The notes: generated from the letters alone by a model not told the origin. Counted from the first letter of the stretch, positions 34,267 through 43,084 are shown. The stretch is 64,000 bases of DNA from a bacterium (GCA_021848145.1 JAJZMX010000002.1:1-64000), one strand, 5' to 3'. Numbers and translations: made by a program.

Positions 34267-34295
34267 ATCTTAACAAACAGAGGTAGAAAAGTCAA
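34267..34295 (-). promoter_or_regulatory. Promoter of tRNA-fMet
   Basis: Minus strand TTGACT (34295-34290), 17 bases, TAAGAT (34272-34267). This use supports TAAGAT as a real -10 in this genome; it recurs at the Fur-family gene (29104) and near the CBS-domain gene (45394-45399). Confidence 0.72.
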
Positions 34296-34300
34296 TTGGT

Positions 34301-34744
34301 CTATTTCCTATGTAAGAAAAAGTTAACCCAGTCAGTAATGTGTTGTTGTAATGTCGGTGCTTTAATTTTAGAAGATTGACCATCATTAATGTTAATCTTT
34401 GGTGCATATGAAAGAGCGACATGTTTAGGTACTAATATCTCCTGTTCTCCCGGCATTGCCAGACCAAAATTTCTTCTGGCTTGAAGCTCTAGGTATTGTT
34501 TAGACTGATAGTACTCATTCTGAAGCTTCAAGTTAGAGTTCTGAAGTTGTTGCAAATAATTTTCTTGCTTGTTGGTTGCTATTTGTTTTTGCAAATTAAA
34601 GTTCATTTGAATTGCTTTAACCCCACTCCAACTAATCATCAGCACTATTAGCACAAACAACACTTGCCCAGCAAAGCGGATATCACGTAATCTATAGATA
34701 AAGTCTGTAACAAAAGCTCGTAAATATCTAATTTTTGTTTGCAT
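34301..34744 (-). CDS. DivIC/FtsB-like septum protein
   Basis: 147 residues. One membrane helix at about 26-44 and a following coiled coil about 48-90 ('QKQIATNKQENYLQQLQNSN'), then 'ARRNFGLAMPGEQEILVPK', the pattern of DivIC/FtsB ('A R . . L G . . . P G E'). In such proteins the helix anchors the divisome complex with FtsL and FtsQ. Short, no enzyme motif. Confidence 0.8.
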   Translation of the reverse strand: MQTKIRYLRAFVTDFIYRLRDIRFAGQVLFVLIVLMISWSGVKAIQMNFNLQKQIATNKQENYLQQLQNSNLKLQNEYYQSKQYLELQARRNFGLAMPGEQEILVPKHVALSYAPKININDGQSSKIKAPTLQQHITDWVNFFLHRK

Positions 34745-34781
34745 AGGCCAAGCTAATTATATAACTTACGAGTTATTCTGG

Positions 34782-34787
34782 TATACT
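34782..34787 (+). promoter_or_regulatory. Extended -10 of the Ile2/Met tRNA
   Basis: TGG-TATACT at 34779-34787, with the -10 ending 19 bases before the tRNA. The -35 side is weak. Confidence 0.5.
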
Positions 34788-34806
34788 CCGTTAACAGGCA
34801 CCACGT

Positions 34807-34882
34807 GGGGATGTAGCTCAGTGGTTAGAGCAGTCGGCTCATAACCGATTGGTCGCTGGTTCAAATCCAGCCATCCCCACCA
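34807..34882 (+). tRNA. tRNA (CAU), probably tRNA-Ile2 (lysidine-type)
   Basis: 76-base cloverleaf with encoded CCA; acceptor GGGGATG/CATCCCC, anticodon loop CTCATAA, T-arm GCTGGTTCAAATCCAGC. The variable region and T-arm TTGGTCGCTGGTTCAA closely resemble tRNA-Ile2 of other bacteria, where the C34 becomes lysidine through TilS. Elongator tRNA-Met is the alternative. Confidence 0.85.
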
Positions 34883-34885
34883 AAC

Positions 34886-35887
34886 TTAAATGTAAGAATA
34901 TTCTTCGCTAAAAGATTCCACTTCATCCAACATTTGTTGGATGCTTTTTCTTGAAGCCAGTTTATCCCTTAGCTCTTTTGCCCCATCAAATCCGCAAATA
35001 TATATCTTTGCATACTTGTTTAGCCTTGCCACGCCTTTATCAGGGTTTATCGCCCACTGCATATATAAACGGAGGTGGTTTTTAAATAAATTTAGTCTGT
35101 CTGAAGCCTCCATGCCTTCCCATGGGCTTGAATCACTAAACACGAAAGGATCGTGAAAAACTCCACGACCAATCATAACTCCATCAAGTCCATAGCAGTC
35201 AATTAATTCTTGACCATGTTCTCGGCTTAATATATCACCGTTGGCTACTAAGAGGGTGTTTGGAGCTAGACTATCTCGTTCTTCTTTTATTCTCTTTAAC
35301 TCATTAAAGTGGGCAGGCACTTTGCTCATTTCTTTAACGGTACGTAAATGTATCGTTAACATACTTACATCTTGCTTTAACAAGAATTGTGTCCACTCAG
35401 GTTCAATTCTTTCGTATCCTAACCGTGTCTTAACACTAACCGGCAGTCTTCCTCCGGCACCTTTTTTGGTGGCTTTAATGATTTCAGCAGCCAACTCGTG
35501 ATTCTTGATTAAAGCAGAACATGCGCCTGATTTAACCACGGTTCTTGCAGGACAACCCATATTAAGATCAATCCCAGCATAGTTTTGTTTAAGGCCCAAT
35601 TCTTTTGCTATTTTCCCTGATGCAATGTCGTCAGCCATAACCCTGAAGTGGTCAGGGTTTATGCCCCATATGTGGGCTATGAGTGGGGGTTCTATCGAGT
35701 TCCAGTCAAGCTTTGGAAGCAACCTGCTTCTACCGGGACTCAGTAGTCCTTCTACGTTCACGAATTCACTGAAACAATAGTCTGGGGCAGCACAAGAACT
35801 TACAATTTGCCGAAAAACAGTATCAGTAACATCATCCATTGGAGCCAGGATGAATAGTGGACTCTTAAGTTCCCCCTTCTTTGCCAT
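34886..35887 (-). CDS. dus: tRNA-dihydrouridine synthase
   Basis: 333 residues from ATG 35887 (GGTG nine bases upstream, preferred to GTG 35899). 'PLFILAPMDDVTDTVFRQIV' is the Dus opening, 'GIDLNMGCPARTVVKSGACS' contains the catalytic Cys, 'PVSVKTRLGY' and 'HLRTVKEM' bind FMN and RNA, and 'VANGDILS' with 'DGVMIGRGVFHDPFVF' completes the TIM barrel. It reduces uridines in tRNA. Overlaps the upstream small gene by 23 bases. Confidence 0.93.
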   Translation of the reverse strand: MAKKGELKSPLFILAPMDDVTDTVFRQIVSSCAAPDYCFSEFVNVEGLLSPGRSRLLPKLDWNSIEPPLIAHIWGINPDHFRVMADDIASGKIAKELGLKQNYAGIDLNMGCPARTVVKSGACSALIKNHELAAEIIKATKKGAGGRLPVSVKTRLGYERIEPEWTQFLLKQDVSMLTIHLRTVKEMSKVPAHFNELKRIKEERDSLAPNTLLVANGDILSREHGQELIDCYGLDGVMIGRGVFHDPFVFSDSSPWEGMEASDRLNLFKNHLRLYMQWAINPDKGVARLNKYAKIYICGFDGAKELRDKLASRKSIQQMLDEVESFSEEYSYI

Positions 35888-36155
35888 TAATGTCTTCACC
35901 TTTATCTCTTAATTGTGTAGCGCGAATTAATTTAACCATATTGCTTGCATGCCGTATTTGGCCTGGAGCTAATATACCAACTCTATTTTCCGGTATTTCT
36001 TTATTAACATCGCTTCTTGCATTTTCGTTGTCCCGCTGTACTCGTAACTCGCCGCTTCGAGCCACATCTCTTGCAAATGCGTCAGCATCAAAACGTTTAG
36101 TTTCAAACCCGGGTAGTTGCGTCTGCTCTTGGACAAGTTCTGGATTATCTGGCAT
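35865..36155 (-). CDS. Small hypothetical protein, 96 aa
   Basis: Charged, soluble, with 'FETKRFDADAFARDVARSGE' and 'ENRVGILAPGQIRHASNMVK'. No domain recognised. It overlaps dus by 23 bases and is probably co-transcribed with it. Possibly a lineage-specific conserved small protein. Confidence 0.65.
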   Translation of the reverse strand: MPDNPELVQEQTQLPGFETKRFDADAFARDVARSGELRVQRDNENARSDVNKEIPENRVGILAPGQIRHASNMVKLIRATQLRDKGEDINGKEGGT

Positions 36156-36240
36156 TTACTAAATAGTACCATAATCCTGTTTATTTGTCCATTGACAAAA
36201 CTGTCAATCCAATGGTTAGTTCTGTACTGAGAATGTCATA

Positions 36241-36270
36241 AATAAAAACTGCCGGAACGTGTCCGGCAGT
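36241..36270 (-). terminator. Terminator of the 64-aa protein gene
   Basis: ACTGCCGGA, loop ACGTG, TCCGGCAGT (36248-36270) with TTTTTATT on the minus strand: a strong rho-independent terminator after the small gene at 36292. Confidence 0.88.
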
Positions 36271-36291
36271 AGTTTGTGAGGATAAACTAAC

Positions 36292-36486
36292 TTATTTACG
36301 CTTTACGGTCAAAAAGCCGTTGCGTGGGTTTTCGTTTACTTCGCGGTCTGCAGGCAGATCAGTTGCTTCAGGACGCTTGTCCTTGCTGAAGTAGTAAATG
36401 GTCTGCACCTTACCGCCACGAAGGGTGACCTTTTTCGAGTTTAAGTAGTATGTGACACCTTTTGAATTTGTGTGCTGGTATGCCAT
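36292..36486 (-). CDS. Conserved small basic protein, 64 aa
   Basis: From ATG 36486, with GGGAAAGG ten bases upstream; the ORF opens earlier at 36534 but lacks a ribosome-binding site. Sequence 'YQHTNSKGVTYYLNSKKV' and 'TIYYFSKDKRPEATDLPADR' then 'NPRNGFLTVKRK', a compact beta-rich small protein of a type I recognise only as conserved in Saccharibacteria. It has its own promoter (TTGACA, 18 bases, TATGGT, minus strand) and terminator, hinting at high expression. Function unknown. Confidence 0.75.
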   Translation of the reverse strand: MAYQHTNSKGVTYYLNSKKVTLRGGKVQTIYYFSKDKRPEATDLPADREVNENPRNGFLTVKRK

Positions 36487-36589
36487 ATGCTGTATACCTT
36501 TCCCTCTTAAATAAGTTGATGGTACACCTACCATACTCTGTTGGCTTTTTATTTGTCAAATATTTTATACATAATCTAGTTTTTATGTA

Positions 36590-36619
36590 TTGCATAAGGG
36601 ATATGCTTTGCTTTAAACT
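36590..36619 (+). promoter_or_regulatory. Promoter of the 213-aa membrane protein gene
   Basis: TTGCAT (36590-36595), 18 bases, TAAACT (36614-36619), about 48 bases before ATG 36667. Confidence 0.5.
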
Positions 36620-36666
36620 ATGCAGGTAAGCATAAACACTAATTTTGGGTGGAGAAGAAACAAAAT

Positions 36667-37308
36667 ATGGATTTTTCTACGCGTGGTAGCAATTCACCGT
36701 TACCGCAACAAAACCCCGTTACCCACAACCCGGTACAACCCTCAAAGCACGATAAGTCATCAACCAGTAAACAACTGGGTTTACTTAAGTGGGCAACCCT
36801 CGGTTTAGGAGGGGTTATTGTATTATTAATAGTTGCTGTGATCTTGGTGCTTATATTTTCGGCACCTAAGTCACAAGCCAATTACGTGTACAACAATAAA
36901 CTTCAGGCAGTCTTCCTTAATACCGGTCAGGTATATTTTGGCAACATTAAAAATATTAATGCCCAATACCTTGTTCTTACTAATATTTTCTATTTACAAA
37001 CTAACAACAAGAGTGGATCATCAAGCACAAATACTAGCTCTAATTCTAATGTATCCCTAGTAAAGCTAGGTTGTGAATTACATGCGCCTTATGACCAAAT
37101 GGTTATAAATATGCAGCAAGTTACCTTTTGGGAGAACCTCCAGGACAAAGGTCAAGTAGCAAAAGCGGTTGCTCAGTACTACAAAGAATATCCACACGGA
37201 CAAACATGCACTAACCAATCGACTAGTTCAAGCACGCCAAGCTCAACTAACGCTGTACAACAACCAGCAAATACGAGCAAAGCAACACCAGCAGCTTCCA
37301 AGCCGTAA
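36667..37308 (+). CDS. Single-pass membrane protein, 213 aa
   Basis: From ATG 36667 with GGAG upstream. A Pro/Asn/Ser-rich N-terminus, membrane helix at about residues 38-62 ('TLGLGGVIVLLIVAVILVLI'), an extracytoplasmic domain with 'KLQAVFLNTGQVYFGNI' and 'DQMVINMQQVTFWENL', and a Ser/Thr-rich tail with two Cys (in 'LGCELHAP' and 'GQTCTNQ') that could form a disulfide. No function known. Confidence 0.75.
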   Translation: MDFSTRGSNSPLPQQNPVTHNPVQPSKHDKSSTSKQLGLLKWATLGLGGVIVLLIVAVILVLIFSAPKSQANYVYNNKLQAVFLNTGQVYFGNIKNINAQYLVLTNIFYLQTNNKSGSSSTNTSSNSNVSLVKLGCELHAPYDQMVINMQQVTFWENLQDKGQVAKAVAQYYKEYPHGQTCTNQSTSSSTPSSTNAVQQPANTSKATPAASKP

Positions 37309-37325
37309 ATAGTAACTTAAATGCT

Positions 37326-37357
37326 AAAACACCCCTTAATTAAAGAGGGGGTGTTTA
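37326..37357. terminator. Bidirectional terminator
   Basis: AAAACACCCC, TTAATTAAAGA and GGGGGTGTTT form an eight-pair stem between convergent genes, A/T-rich on both sides. It ends transcription from both 36667 and 37355. Confidence 0.75.
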
Positions 37358-37978
37358 GCTTTTAGGAGAAAAGTGGCGATTAAAGTAGCGGGCCAAGAAA
37401 AGTACAGCGGTCAATATTGCGAGCAAAATAGTAAGCATAAGTGTCCAACCTGCTAGATCAGGACTCCAAGTTGGTGAAACAAAATCAAACTCATAAAGTG
37501 CCGCAGGTATTTTGGGTAGCTTAGCTCCATGGCTAGTTACGTACTGTGCGATACAGGGAACTCGGTTACGACCCGAAAAATCTGTAGGATCAAGATTTTG
37601 GCAATAATTCTGGGCAGCAGTGTATAAACCTGCATCATTACTTAGGGCTGCCTGATCCTGAGCCTTAACTAACCTAAGGTATGTGTATTCAAGTTGTATT
37701 GGCGGATATACAGATCCATTGCCAGTAGATAAGTTCGTATTCATATTAGAAGTGACATATGCCTGTAGATTATCCAGGGCTTGCTGCACGTTGTCGTTAT
37801 TTTTATCTGCGGAGTACACTGCTTGCTTTAACTGTTCCATGTGTTGGTTGTTATGTCTCAATGCAATCAGACATATAGACCCGCAAACCAAGGTAGCAAT
37901 CAACAAGTAAATCGGGCTAATGCCCAAAACTCCTTGGTATTTTTTTGTTACTTTAACCTTATTTCTTACCATAGCCAT
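37355..37978 (-). CDS. Two-helix membrane protein, 207 aa
   Basis: Membrane segments at about 17-38 and 175-198 bracket an extracytoplasmic region of ~135 residues with two Cys ('AQNYCQNLD', 'RVPCIAQYV') that may form a disulfide. The ends are short and basic. It diverges from murC across 47 bases. No motif recognised. Confidence 0.65.
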   Translation of the reverse strand: MAMVRNKVKVTKKYQGVLGISPIYLLIATLVCGSICLIALRHNNQHMEQLKQAVYSADKNNDNVQQALDNLQAYVTSNMNTNLSTGNGSVYPPIQLEYTYLRLVKAQDQAALSNDAGLYTAAQNYCQNLDPTDFSGRNRVPCIAQYVTSHGAKLPKIPAALYEFDFVSPTWSPDLAGWTLMLTILLAILTAVLFLARYFNRHFSPKS

Positions 37979-38025
37979 ATTTTACCTCAGAAACAGTCGG
38001 TAAAGGCTCGTGCTAGACTAAAAGC

Positions 38026-39321
38026 ATGCATATTTACTTCTCTGGCATCGGTGGGGCAGGAATAGGTCCATTAGCAGAAATTGCCTATGCTGCCGGTTAT
38101 GAAGTTTCAGGGTCAGACAAACGAAACTCAAGTTACATTGAGCACTTAAAAAAGAATGGTATTTCTGACATTTACATAGACCAAAGCTACGAAAAGATAG
38201 CAAGCGTACATAAAGAACACCCTATAGATTGGCTGGTTTATAGCTCTGCACTCACAATAGAACAACCTAATGCGCCCGAAATTTTGTTTGCAAAGGACAA
38301 CAAAATAAAGGTAAGCAAAAGAGATGAGCTTATTAATGCCATAGCTAAAGAAAAAAACCTATCGCTGATTGCCGTTGCTGGTACGCATGGCAAAACTACT
38401 ACTACGGCCTTAATAGTCTGGCTTTGCTACCAACACCAATTGCCAGTCAGTTATTTATTGCCAGCAAAAACCAGCTTTGGCCCAATGGGTAGTTACGTGA
38501 AAGGTAGTCATTATTTTGTTTTTGAGGCCGATGAATTTGACCGTAATTTTCTCCACTTTCAACCCTGGTTAAGTGTAATAACCGGTGTAAGCTGGGATCA
38601 CCACGAAGTCTTTCCGTCAAGAGAAAGTTACCAGCAAGCATTTAAGGAGTTCATTTCTCAAAGTGAACAGACATTAATTTGGCAAGATGACTCGGCTTAT
38701 CTTGACCTAGGGGAGGATGACCGCGTAGCAATTCAAAACCCATCACACCCAAAAATTCAGAATATTAGCTTAAAGGGCTTATATAACAGGCTTGATGGAT
38801 GGCTTGCCTTACAGACATTACTAAGAATTTGTGACGATCCCATTGACCAACTCATTGAAAGCGTCAACCTTTTCCCTGGGCTATCCAGAAGAATGGAACA
38901 AATAGTGCCCAACCTATATAGCGATTATGCCCATACGCCAGAAAAAATACGTGGCGCTATGAGCGTAGCCAGAGAAATGGCCGCCAAAACCAATCAAAAT
39001 GTTATTGTCATATACGAGCCTTTAACCAACCGTCGCCAGCACTATATGATAAACGATTATGGCGACTGTTTTAGTGGGGCAAGCCAGGTGTATTGGGTAC
39101 CGAGCTATTTAGCTCGTGAAGACCCCAACCAGCGCATCCTACCCCCCTCAGAGCTAATATCTCACTTATCCGACCCTACGATTGCTGTACCTGCTGAGCG
39201 CAATGAAGATTTAAAACGTACCATTGATGCTCACCTCAATAAGGGAGATATGGTTGTTGTTATGGCCGGAGGAGGCGGGGGTAGCTTGGACGACTGGATA
39301 AGGGATAACTATTTCGCCTAA
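38026..39321 (+). CDS. murC: Mur ligase, MurC type
   Basis: 431 residues. 'FSGIGGAGIGPLAEIAYAAG' is the UDP-binding Rossmann start, 'AVAGTHGKTTTTALIVWLC' the ATP P-loop, 'FEADEFDRNFL' and 'YSDYAHTPEKI' (the DYAHxP motif) the catalytic region. It adds the first amino acid to UDP-MurNAc; the related recycling ligase Mpl remains possible at this length. TAGACT (38014-38019) ends six bases before the ATG, a leaderless start. It overlaps the convergent gene by four bases. Confidence 0.88.
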   Translation: MHIYFSGIGGAGIGPLAEIAYAAGYEVSGSDKRNSSYIEHLKKNGISDIYIDQSYEKIASVHKEHPIDWLVYSSALTIEQPNAPEILFAKDNKIKVSKRDELINAIAKEKNLSLIAVAGTHGKTTTTALIVWLCYQHQLPVSYLLPAKTSFGPMGSYVKGSHYFVFEADEFDRNFLHFQPWLSVITGVSWDHHEVFPSRESYQQAFKEFISQSEQTLIWQDDSAYLDLGEDDRVAIQNPSHPKIQNISLKGLYNRLDGWLALQTLLRICDDPIDQLIESVNLFPGLSRRMEQIVPNLYSDYAHTPEKIRGAMSVAREMAAKTNQNVIVIYEPLTNRRQHYMINDYGDCFSGASQVYWVPSYLAREDPNQRILPPSELISHLSDPTIAVPAERNEDLKRTIDAHLNKGDMVVVMAGGGGGSLDDWIRDNYFA

Positions 39322-40544
39322 GGCCGTTGTGATTCCAGATTTACTCCATAAGACATTTCAGCAACGTTTATAAAAGTGTCCTTGTCCCGGATTATAGCTT
39401 GGGGTGGCAATTGCTCCCTTTGGGTGTTAACCCCTTCCATGCGCTTAACTGCAGTGCCAATAGCCAAGAATTCAATTACACCGTTACCTACGTTATATAT
39501 GTATGTTTTTATTCCTAGAACGTCATCTGCTCCAACTTCCGCTGCTTGTTCCCTGACTCTTGCTAAAGACTTCTCTCTAGCTTCATAGATAAGCTCGCTT
39601 AAGACTTTTACCTCTCCTTTTACGAGGTTTCTAAACGAGGCTTTAACTCCTCCTGCAAAACCAAGAGAGAAAACTGATGTCCCAAGCACTAACTTAAGTG
39701 GCACATAGCCAAGTTTAGTAACATTCCACGTTTCTTCTGCGGTAAGATCACTAGTAATTACGCCGCCTACACTATCTGCAATAGCCTTAATGTTGGGGTT
39801 AAAAGACGCGGTCCCTATCATGACCATCTCTTGTATACCAGTTAAGCCTACAGGCAAAATAGTGGTGCGTATACCAACTACGCTATTAGCGTTTTTGCTT
39901 TTCGCCTCATCAATAATCCTCTGTAGTGCCAAATTACGTGTTTTATTAAAAATCTCCGAGAACTGGGTCACCTCGCCCTTAACCAATTCCTTTAGGTTTC
40001 CAAGCATGCCCCTAGCAATGCCTATAGAGTAAGCTACGTTGCCAAAGACAAATGCTAGCGGCGTATAGCCAGCATCTACCTGGCAATAAAGCTCCTGCCC
40101 ATCGCTCGATGATGTAAAGCTAAACTGCTCCATTGCATTATTTGTTGGGTAAATAACGGATCCGACAGATAAAAATTCAACATTTCCCGGGTGAAAGATT
40201 AACTCGCTAGTTACGCCAGTGGCAGCCTTGGCTCCACTGCTATTTAGTTCGCCGTTAAATCGCTCAAGACTTAAGCGCCTACCTTCGGCAATCATAGTAG
40301 TTATTTGGCTTATTTCTCCCCCAACTGCCGTGCGAACATTGGAGGTAATTCCCCCGAAAAAACCTAAAGCGAAAACACTATTGCCTACAATAAGATTTCC
40401 TGGTCTAAATCCGAGCAAGTTTAAACAATACATCTCATTGCCAGATAGACCGGTAAATACAGGTCCTCCCGACACATCCTGGGATGTCTCGCCTGGTTGC
40501 TGTAAAGGATCGCCTTGTTGGATGTTATTAGAGAAAATAGCCAT
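39318..40544 (-). CDS. Triple YbjQ-domain protein
   Basis: 408 residues made of three consecutive YbjQ/DUF74 domains of about 115 residues, each with a start like 'GFRPGNLIVGNSVFALGF', 'GYTPLAFVFGNVAYSIGI' or 'GYVPLKLVLGTSVFSLGF', a helix with 'GEISQ/GEVTQ/GEVKVL..AR..AL.R', and 'GA..V.GI.T.......EF..IGTA'. YbjQ alone forms a homopentameric heavy-metal-binding-like fold. Here a fused trimer suggests an internally pseudo-symmetric ring. AAAGGA is upstream of the start. Confidence 0.78.
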   Translation of the reverse strand: MAIFSNNIQQGDPLQQPGETSQDVSGGPVFTGLSGNEMYCLNLLGFRPGNLIVGNSVFALGFFGGITSNVRTAVGGEISQITTMIAEGRRLSLERFNGELNSSGAKAATGVTSELIFHPGNVEFLSVGSVIYPTNNAMEQFSFTSSSDGQELYCQVDAGYTPLAFVFGNVAYSIGIARGMLGNLKELVKGEVTQFSEIFNKTRNLALQRIIDEAKSKNANSVVGIRTTILPVGLTGIQEMVMIGTASFNPNIKAIADSVGGVITSDLTAEETWNVTKLGYVPLKLVLGTSVFSLGFAGGVKASFRNLVKGEVKVLSELIYEAREKSLARVREQAAEVGADDVLGIKTYIYNVGNGVIEFLAIGTAVKRMEGVNTQREQLPPQAIIRDKDTFINVAEMSYGVNLESQRP

Positions 40545-40625
40545 ATAAATAGTCCTTTTACGGTTAAGCTTAGGTCCTATTGTATGTGAAAGTTAAAGAC
40601 TGGCAAGCGTAGCTTTATATTGCAC

Positions 40626-41186
40626 TCAGATTTTTACAGCGCCTTGGCGCACGACTTCAATAGCATCGTCTATAACACGGATTATAGTGCTGGGCTGGTG
40701 GCCTTTTATTTCACCACCGTCAAAATAATATTTAACTTTGTCCTTAAAATAGGCTTTTGCCTGGTCAACTGTTTCAGCGGGAGTCTCACCAGGCAAGTTA
40801 GCACTACTAGTCATAAGCGGGCCAGTCAACTTAAGAACATCCCGTACCATCGCATTGTCCGGTACGCGCACTGCTAGCTGGGGTAAATTTTGGGTTAAAT
40901 ATTCCAGGCTAGGATTTGAACAAGGGATAAGGACACTGACCGCTCCTGGCCAATACTGCTCAACTGCTTTCAGATAACGCTTCTTTAAACCAATTGCGCT
41001 AAGCTGCTCTACGTTCGAGCCAATCAAGGTACCTGGCTTGTTATGACGGTCTTTAAGACCATATAAGGCCTCAACAGCTTTTATATCTGTAGCTCTTGCT
41101 ACTAGTCCATAAATCGTGTCCGTGGGCATAACAGCAACCGACCCCGGTTTGTTTAAAACGTCAGCGATTTCTTCTGGATTAACCAT
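40626..41186 (-). CDS. tsaC: Threonylcarbamoyl-AMP synthase TsaC
   Basis: 186 residues of the Sua5/YciO/YrdC family: 'MPTDTIYGLVARATDIKAVE', 'KDRHNKPGTLI' (KxR...SKP) and 'LTGPLMTSSANLPGETPA'. It makes threonylcarbamoyl-adenylate for t6A37 of ANN-reading tRNAs. Short form without the Sua5 extension. TAAAAT eleven bases upstream of the ATG may be its -10. Confidence 0.92.
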   Translation of the reverse strand: MVNPEEIADVLNKPGSVAVMPTDTIYGLVARATDIKAVEALYGLKDRHNKPGTLIGSNVEQLSAIGLKKRYLKAVEQYWPGAVSVLIPCSNPSLEYLTQNLPQLAVRVPDNAMVRDVLKLTGPLMTSSANLPGETPAETVDQAKAYFKDKVKYYFDGGEIKGHQPSTIIRVIDDAIEVVRQGAVKI

Positions 41187-41223
41187 GACAGGGTGATATT
41201 TTACCCACTCTAGCCAAGATTGG

Positions 41224-41523
41224 CTATTTCTTTAAGTAAGCAAAGACTATTAGAACAGCTATGATAACAATTATTACAACCGTGGCTACTATCGCTGCGT
41301 TTGAGCTGTTGCCGTTTTTTCTAGTCGGTATTCGTTGTTTTTTGTCTGAAACTGGTAACTTTGGCAGCGGATTATTTGGTTTTGGGGGCTCGGCAGGTTG
41401 TTCAGGTTCAGGAACAGGCTCTGGTGCTGGTGCCGGTTCAGGACTTTCGTTTGGCGCACTTACTGGAAGTGTCTCGGGTGGCACCTGGTTTGTATTTTCC
41501 GATTGTTGATCGTTATCGCTCAT
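41224..41523 (-). CDS. Tail-anchored Pro-rich protein, 99 aa
   Basis: A cytoplasmic Pro/Glu/Ala-rich repeat ('PEPAPAPEPVPEPEQP') then basic 'KKQRIPTRKNGN' and a C-terminal helix 'AAIVATVVIIVIIAVLIVFA'. No enzymatic motif. Follows a same-strand run of membrane-associated proteins. Confidence 0.6.
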   Translation of the reverse strand: MSDNDQQSENTNQVPPETLPVSAPNESPEPAPAPEPVPEPEQPAEPPKPNNPLPKLPVSDKKQRIPTRKNGNSSNAAIVATVVIIVIIAVLIVFAYLKK

Positions 41524-41545
41524 GCTTATACATTAACATAACAGG

Positions 41546-42190
41546 CTAGAGGTGCTTACGTATACTACTCCAATGGACTTTGCTTAAGGGGGTATATATT
41601 GATGGATCAACAATATATACCGCAACCGCTATAGCAATTAAACTGAGAAGAGCAATAATTGACCAGAATATCCTGTGGTGATGTTCTCTATTAACCGGTG
41701 TTGCAGCTTTCTTAGCCCTAGAAAGCTTTTGGTCATTAAGAGCTAGTATCATGTCGCTTTCATGAGACACAATATCGTCAATGGCTTGGGTTGTTTGTGG
41801 ATCGTCATAATTGTCGGGCCTATCTGGCCGTTCTAAAACCGCCTCTTCAGGATGATCGTCTTTTTCTTCGTCCTCAGACAGCGACTGATCTTCTATTACA
41901 GGTTCATCAGTACTAACCTTCACGGTAGTTTTCTTGGCTCTATTTTTTTTAGCGTGGGGCTTTTCTAACAAAGGGGCGCTCGGAGTATCGGCGAAAATAT
42001 CCAATTCAGGAGTTGACTCATCGCTAGTTTCTGAATCAACTATAGCCTCGTTTGGATCGTTTTCCGACCCTTGATTTTCCGTAGCTTTCTTAGGATCCAT
42101 CATTTGATCCACTTTCTCAACCAGCTTTGGGTCTTCGCTAACTTCTTCGTTGTCTTCAGCCTGGATTTTTATTTTACCCGCCATAAGCAT
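41546..42190 (-). CDS. Acidic protein with a C-terminal membrane helix
   Basis: 214 residues. Residues 1-150 are acidic and disordered ('EDNEEVSEDPKLVEKVDQMM', many D/E/S), and a hydrophobic segment at about 175-195 ('IFWSIIALLSLIAIAVAVYI') anchors the C-terminus. It may have started at the second ATG (42184). The gene upstream has a similar plan with the helix near the N-terminus. Function unknown. Confidence 0.55.
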   Translation of the reverse strand: MLMAGKIKIQAEDNEEVSEDPKLVEKVDQMMDPKKATENQGSENDPNEAIVDSETSDESTPELDIFADTPSAPLLEKPHAKKNRAKKTTVKVSTDEPVIEDQSLSEDEEKDDHPEEAVLERPDRPDNYDDPQTTQAIDDIVSHESDMILALNDQKLSRAKKAATPVNREHHHRIFWSIIALLSLIAIAVAVYIVDPSIYTPLSKVHWSSIRKHL

Positions 42191-42212
42191 TTATTATCTA
42201 ATGCTTAGCGTT

Positions 42213-43049
42213 TTAGGTAAAGTCAAATGATTTAATAATATTAATTATTGGGTCTGAAAAACTTGTATCTTTCCAGTCGGTTGAAGCAATGGTCAAGGGC
42301 TTTCTAGTCGATATCGGGCACTGTTGTGAGGCACAGGAATAGAAACTGAAATAGACTAAAGGATCAATTGCCGCTATATCTGATCCTGGTATAGACTGGT
42401 ATTTTTGGTAGCCATAATTACCAGTCAGATAAATAGCATTTAACCCCCCAACCGTGGTTGTCGTCGGATACTGGACAAAACTAACATATGCCTGCGCTGC
42501 CTGTGTGGTAGAAGGGCTAGTAAAAGATATCTTAATGGAATTCATCACCGCGACGGACTGAGTGCCTAGTTCTGGTGGCACTGTACCTTTTTTGGCCAAT
42601 GTAAGAACAACTTCACCGAGAACGCTCTGTCCTTTATCTGAAATAATGTTCATTGGGGTCGAGGTAACCGTCAGCGGTGCACTACCGCTATCAACAACAT
42701 TCCATCCGGTTGGATAACTAAAGGTGGTATTGAAATTAGTTGACGTATAGCTAGTAGTTGGAACAGCTGGAGACTTAGGTTTAGTAGAAGCTTTCTTTGG
42801 TGCTACTGCCGTCTGGTTCTTCGTGCTATGGTTTGCGGTCGCTTTCGGCTTATAGCCTTTATACACAACATAGCCTAGGCCGCCTAGGATAATTAGAGAA
42901 ACAACAACTATTACCCAAGGTAACCACTTGTGACCACCTTGTTTTTTGGGAGCGTAATTATGTGGTGGGGGCTGCGGAAGATCTGGGATATCGTTATACC
43001 TGTTACCCCAGCTGCTTTGCGTATCAGCCCTGAACCGTTCTGGGTCCAT
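42213..43049 (-). CDS. Single-pass membrane protein, 278 aa
   Basis: Pro-rich cytoplasmic N-terminus, membrane helix at about 43-62 ('WLPWVIVVVSLIILGGLGYV'), Lys/Thr/Ser linker, and an extracytoplasmic domain 'FNTTFSYPTGWNVVDSGSA' typical of PsbP-like folds, with two Cys in 'YSCASQQCPI'. Presumably envelope; function unknown. Confidence 0.65.
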   Translation of the reverse strand: MDPERFRADTQSSWGNRYNDIPDLPQPPPHNYAPKKQGGHKWLPWVIVVVSLIILGGLGYVVYKGYKPKATANHSTKNQTAVAPKKASTKPKSPAVPTTSYTSTNFNTTFSYPTGWNVVDSGSAPLTVTSTPMNIISDKGQSVLGEVVLTLAKKGTVPPELGTQSVAVMNSIKISFTSPSTTQAAQAYVSFVQYPTTTTVGGLNAIYLTGNYGYQKYQSIPGSDIAAIDPLVYFSFYSCASQQCPISTRKPLTIASTDWKDTSFSDPIINIIKSFDFT

Positions 43050-43084
43050 ACTTTAATTGTAGAACAAAAAGCTTAAAAAAGAGC

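Noticed and set aside
41211-41226. TAGCCAA-GA-TTGGCTA as a terminator
   Set aside because: Strong palindrome after the 99-aa protein gene, but no T-tract on either strand and a loop too short.
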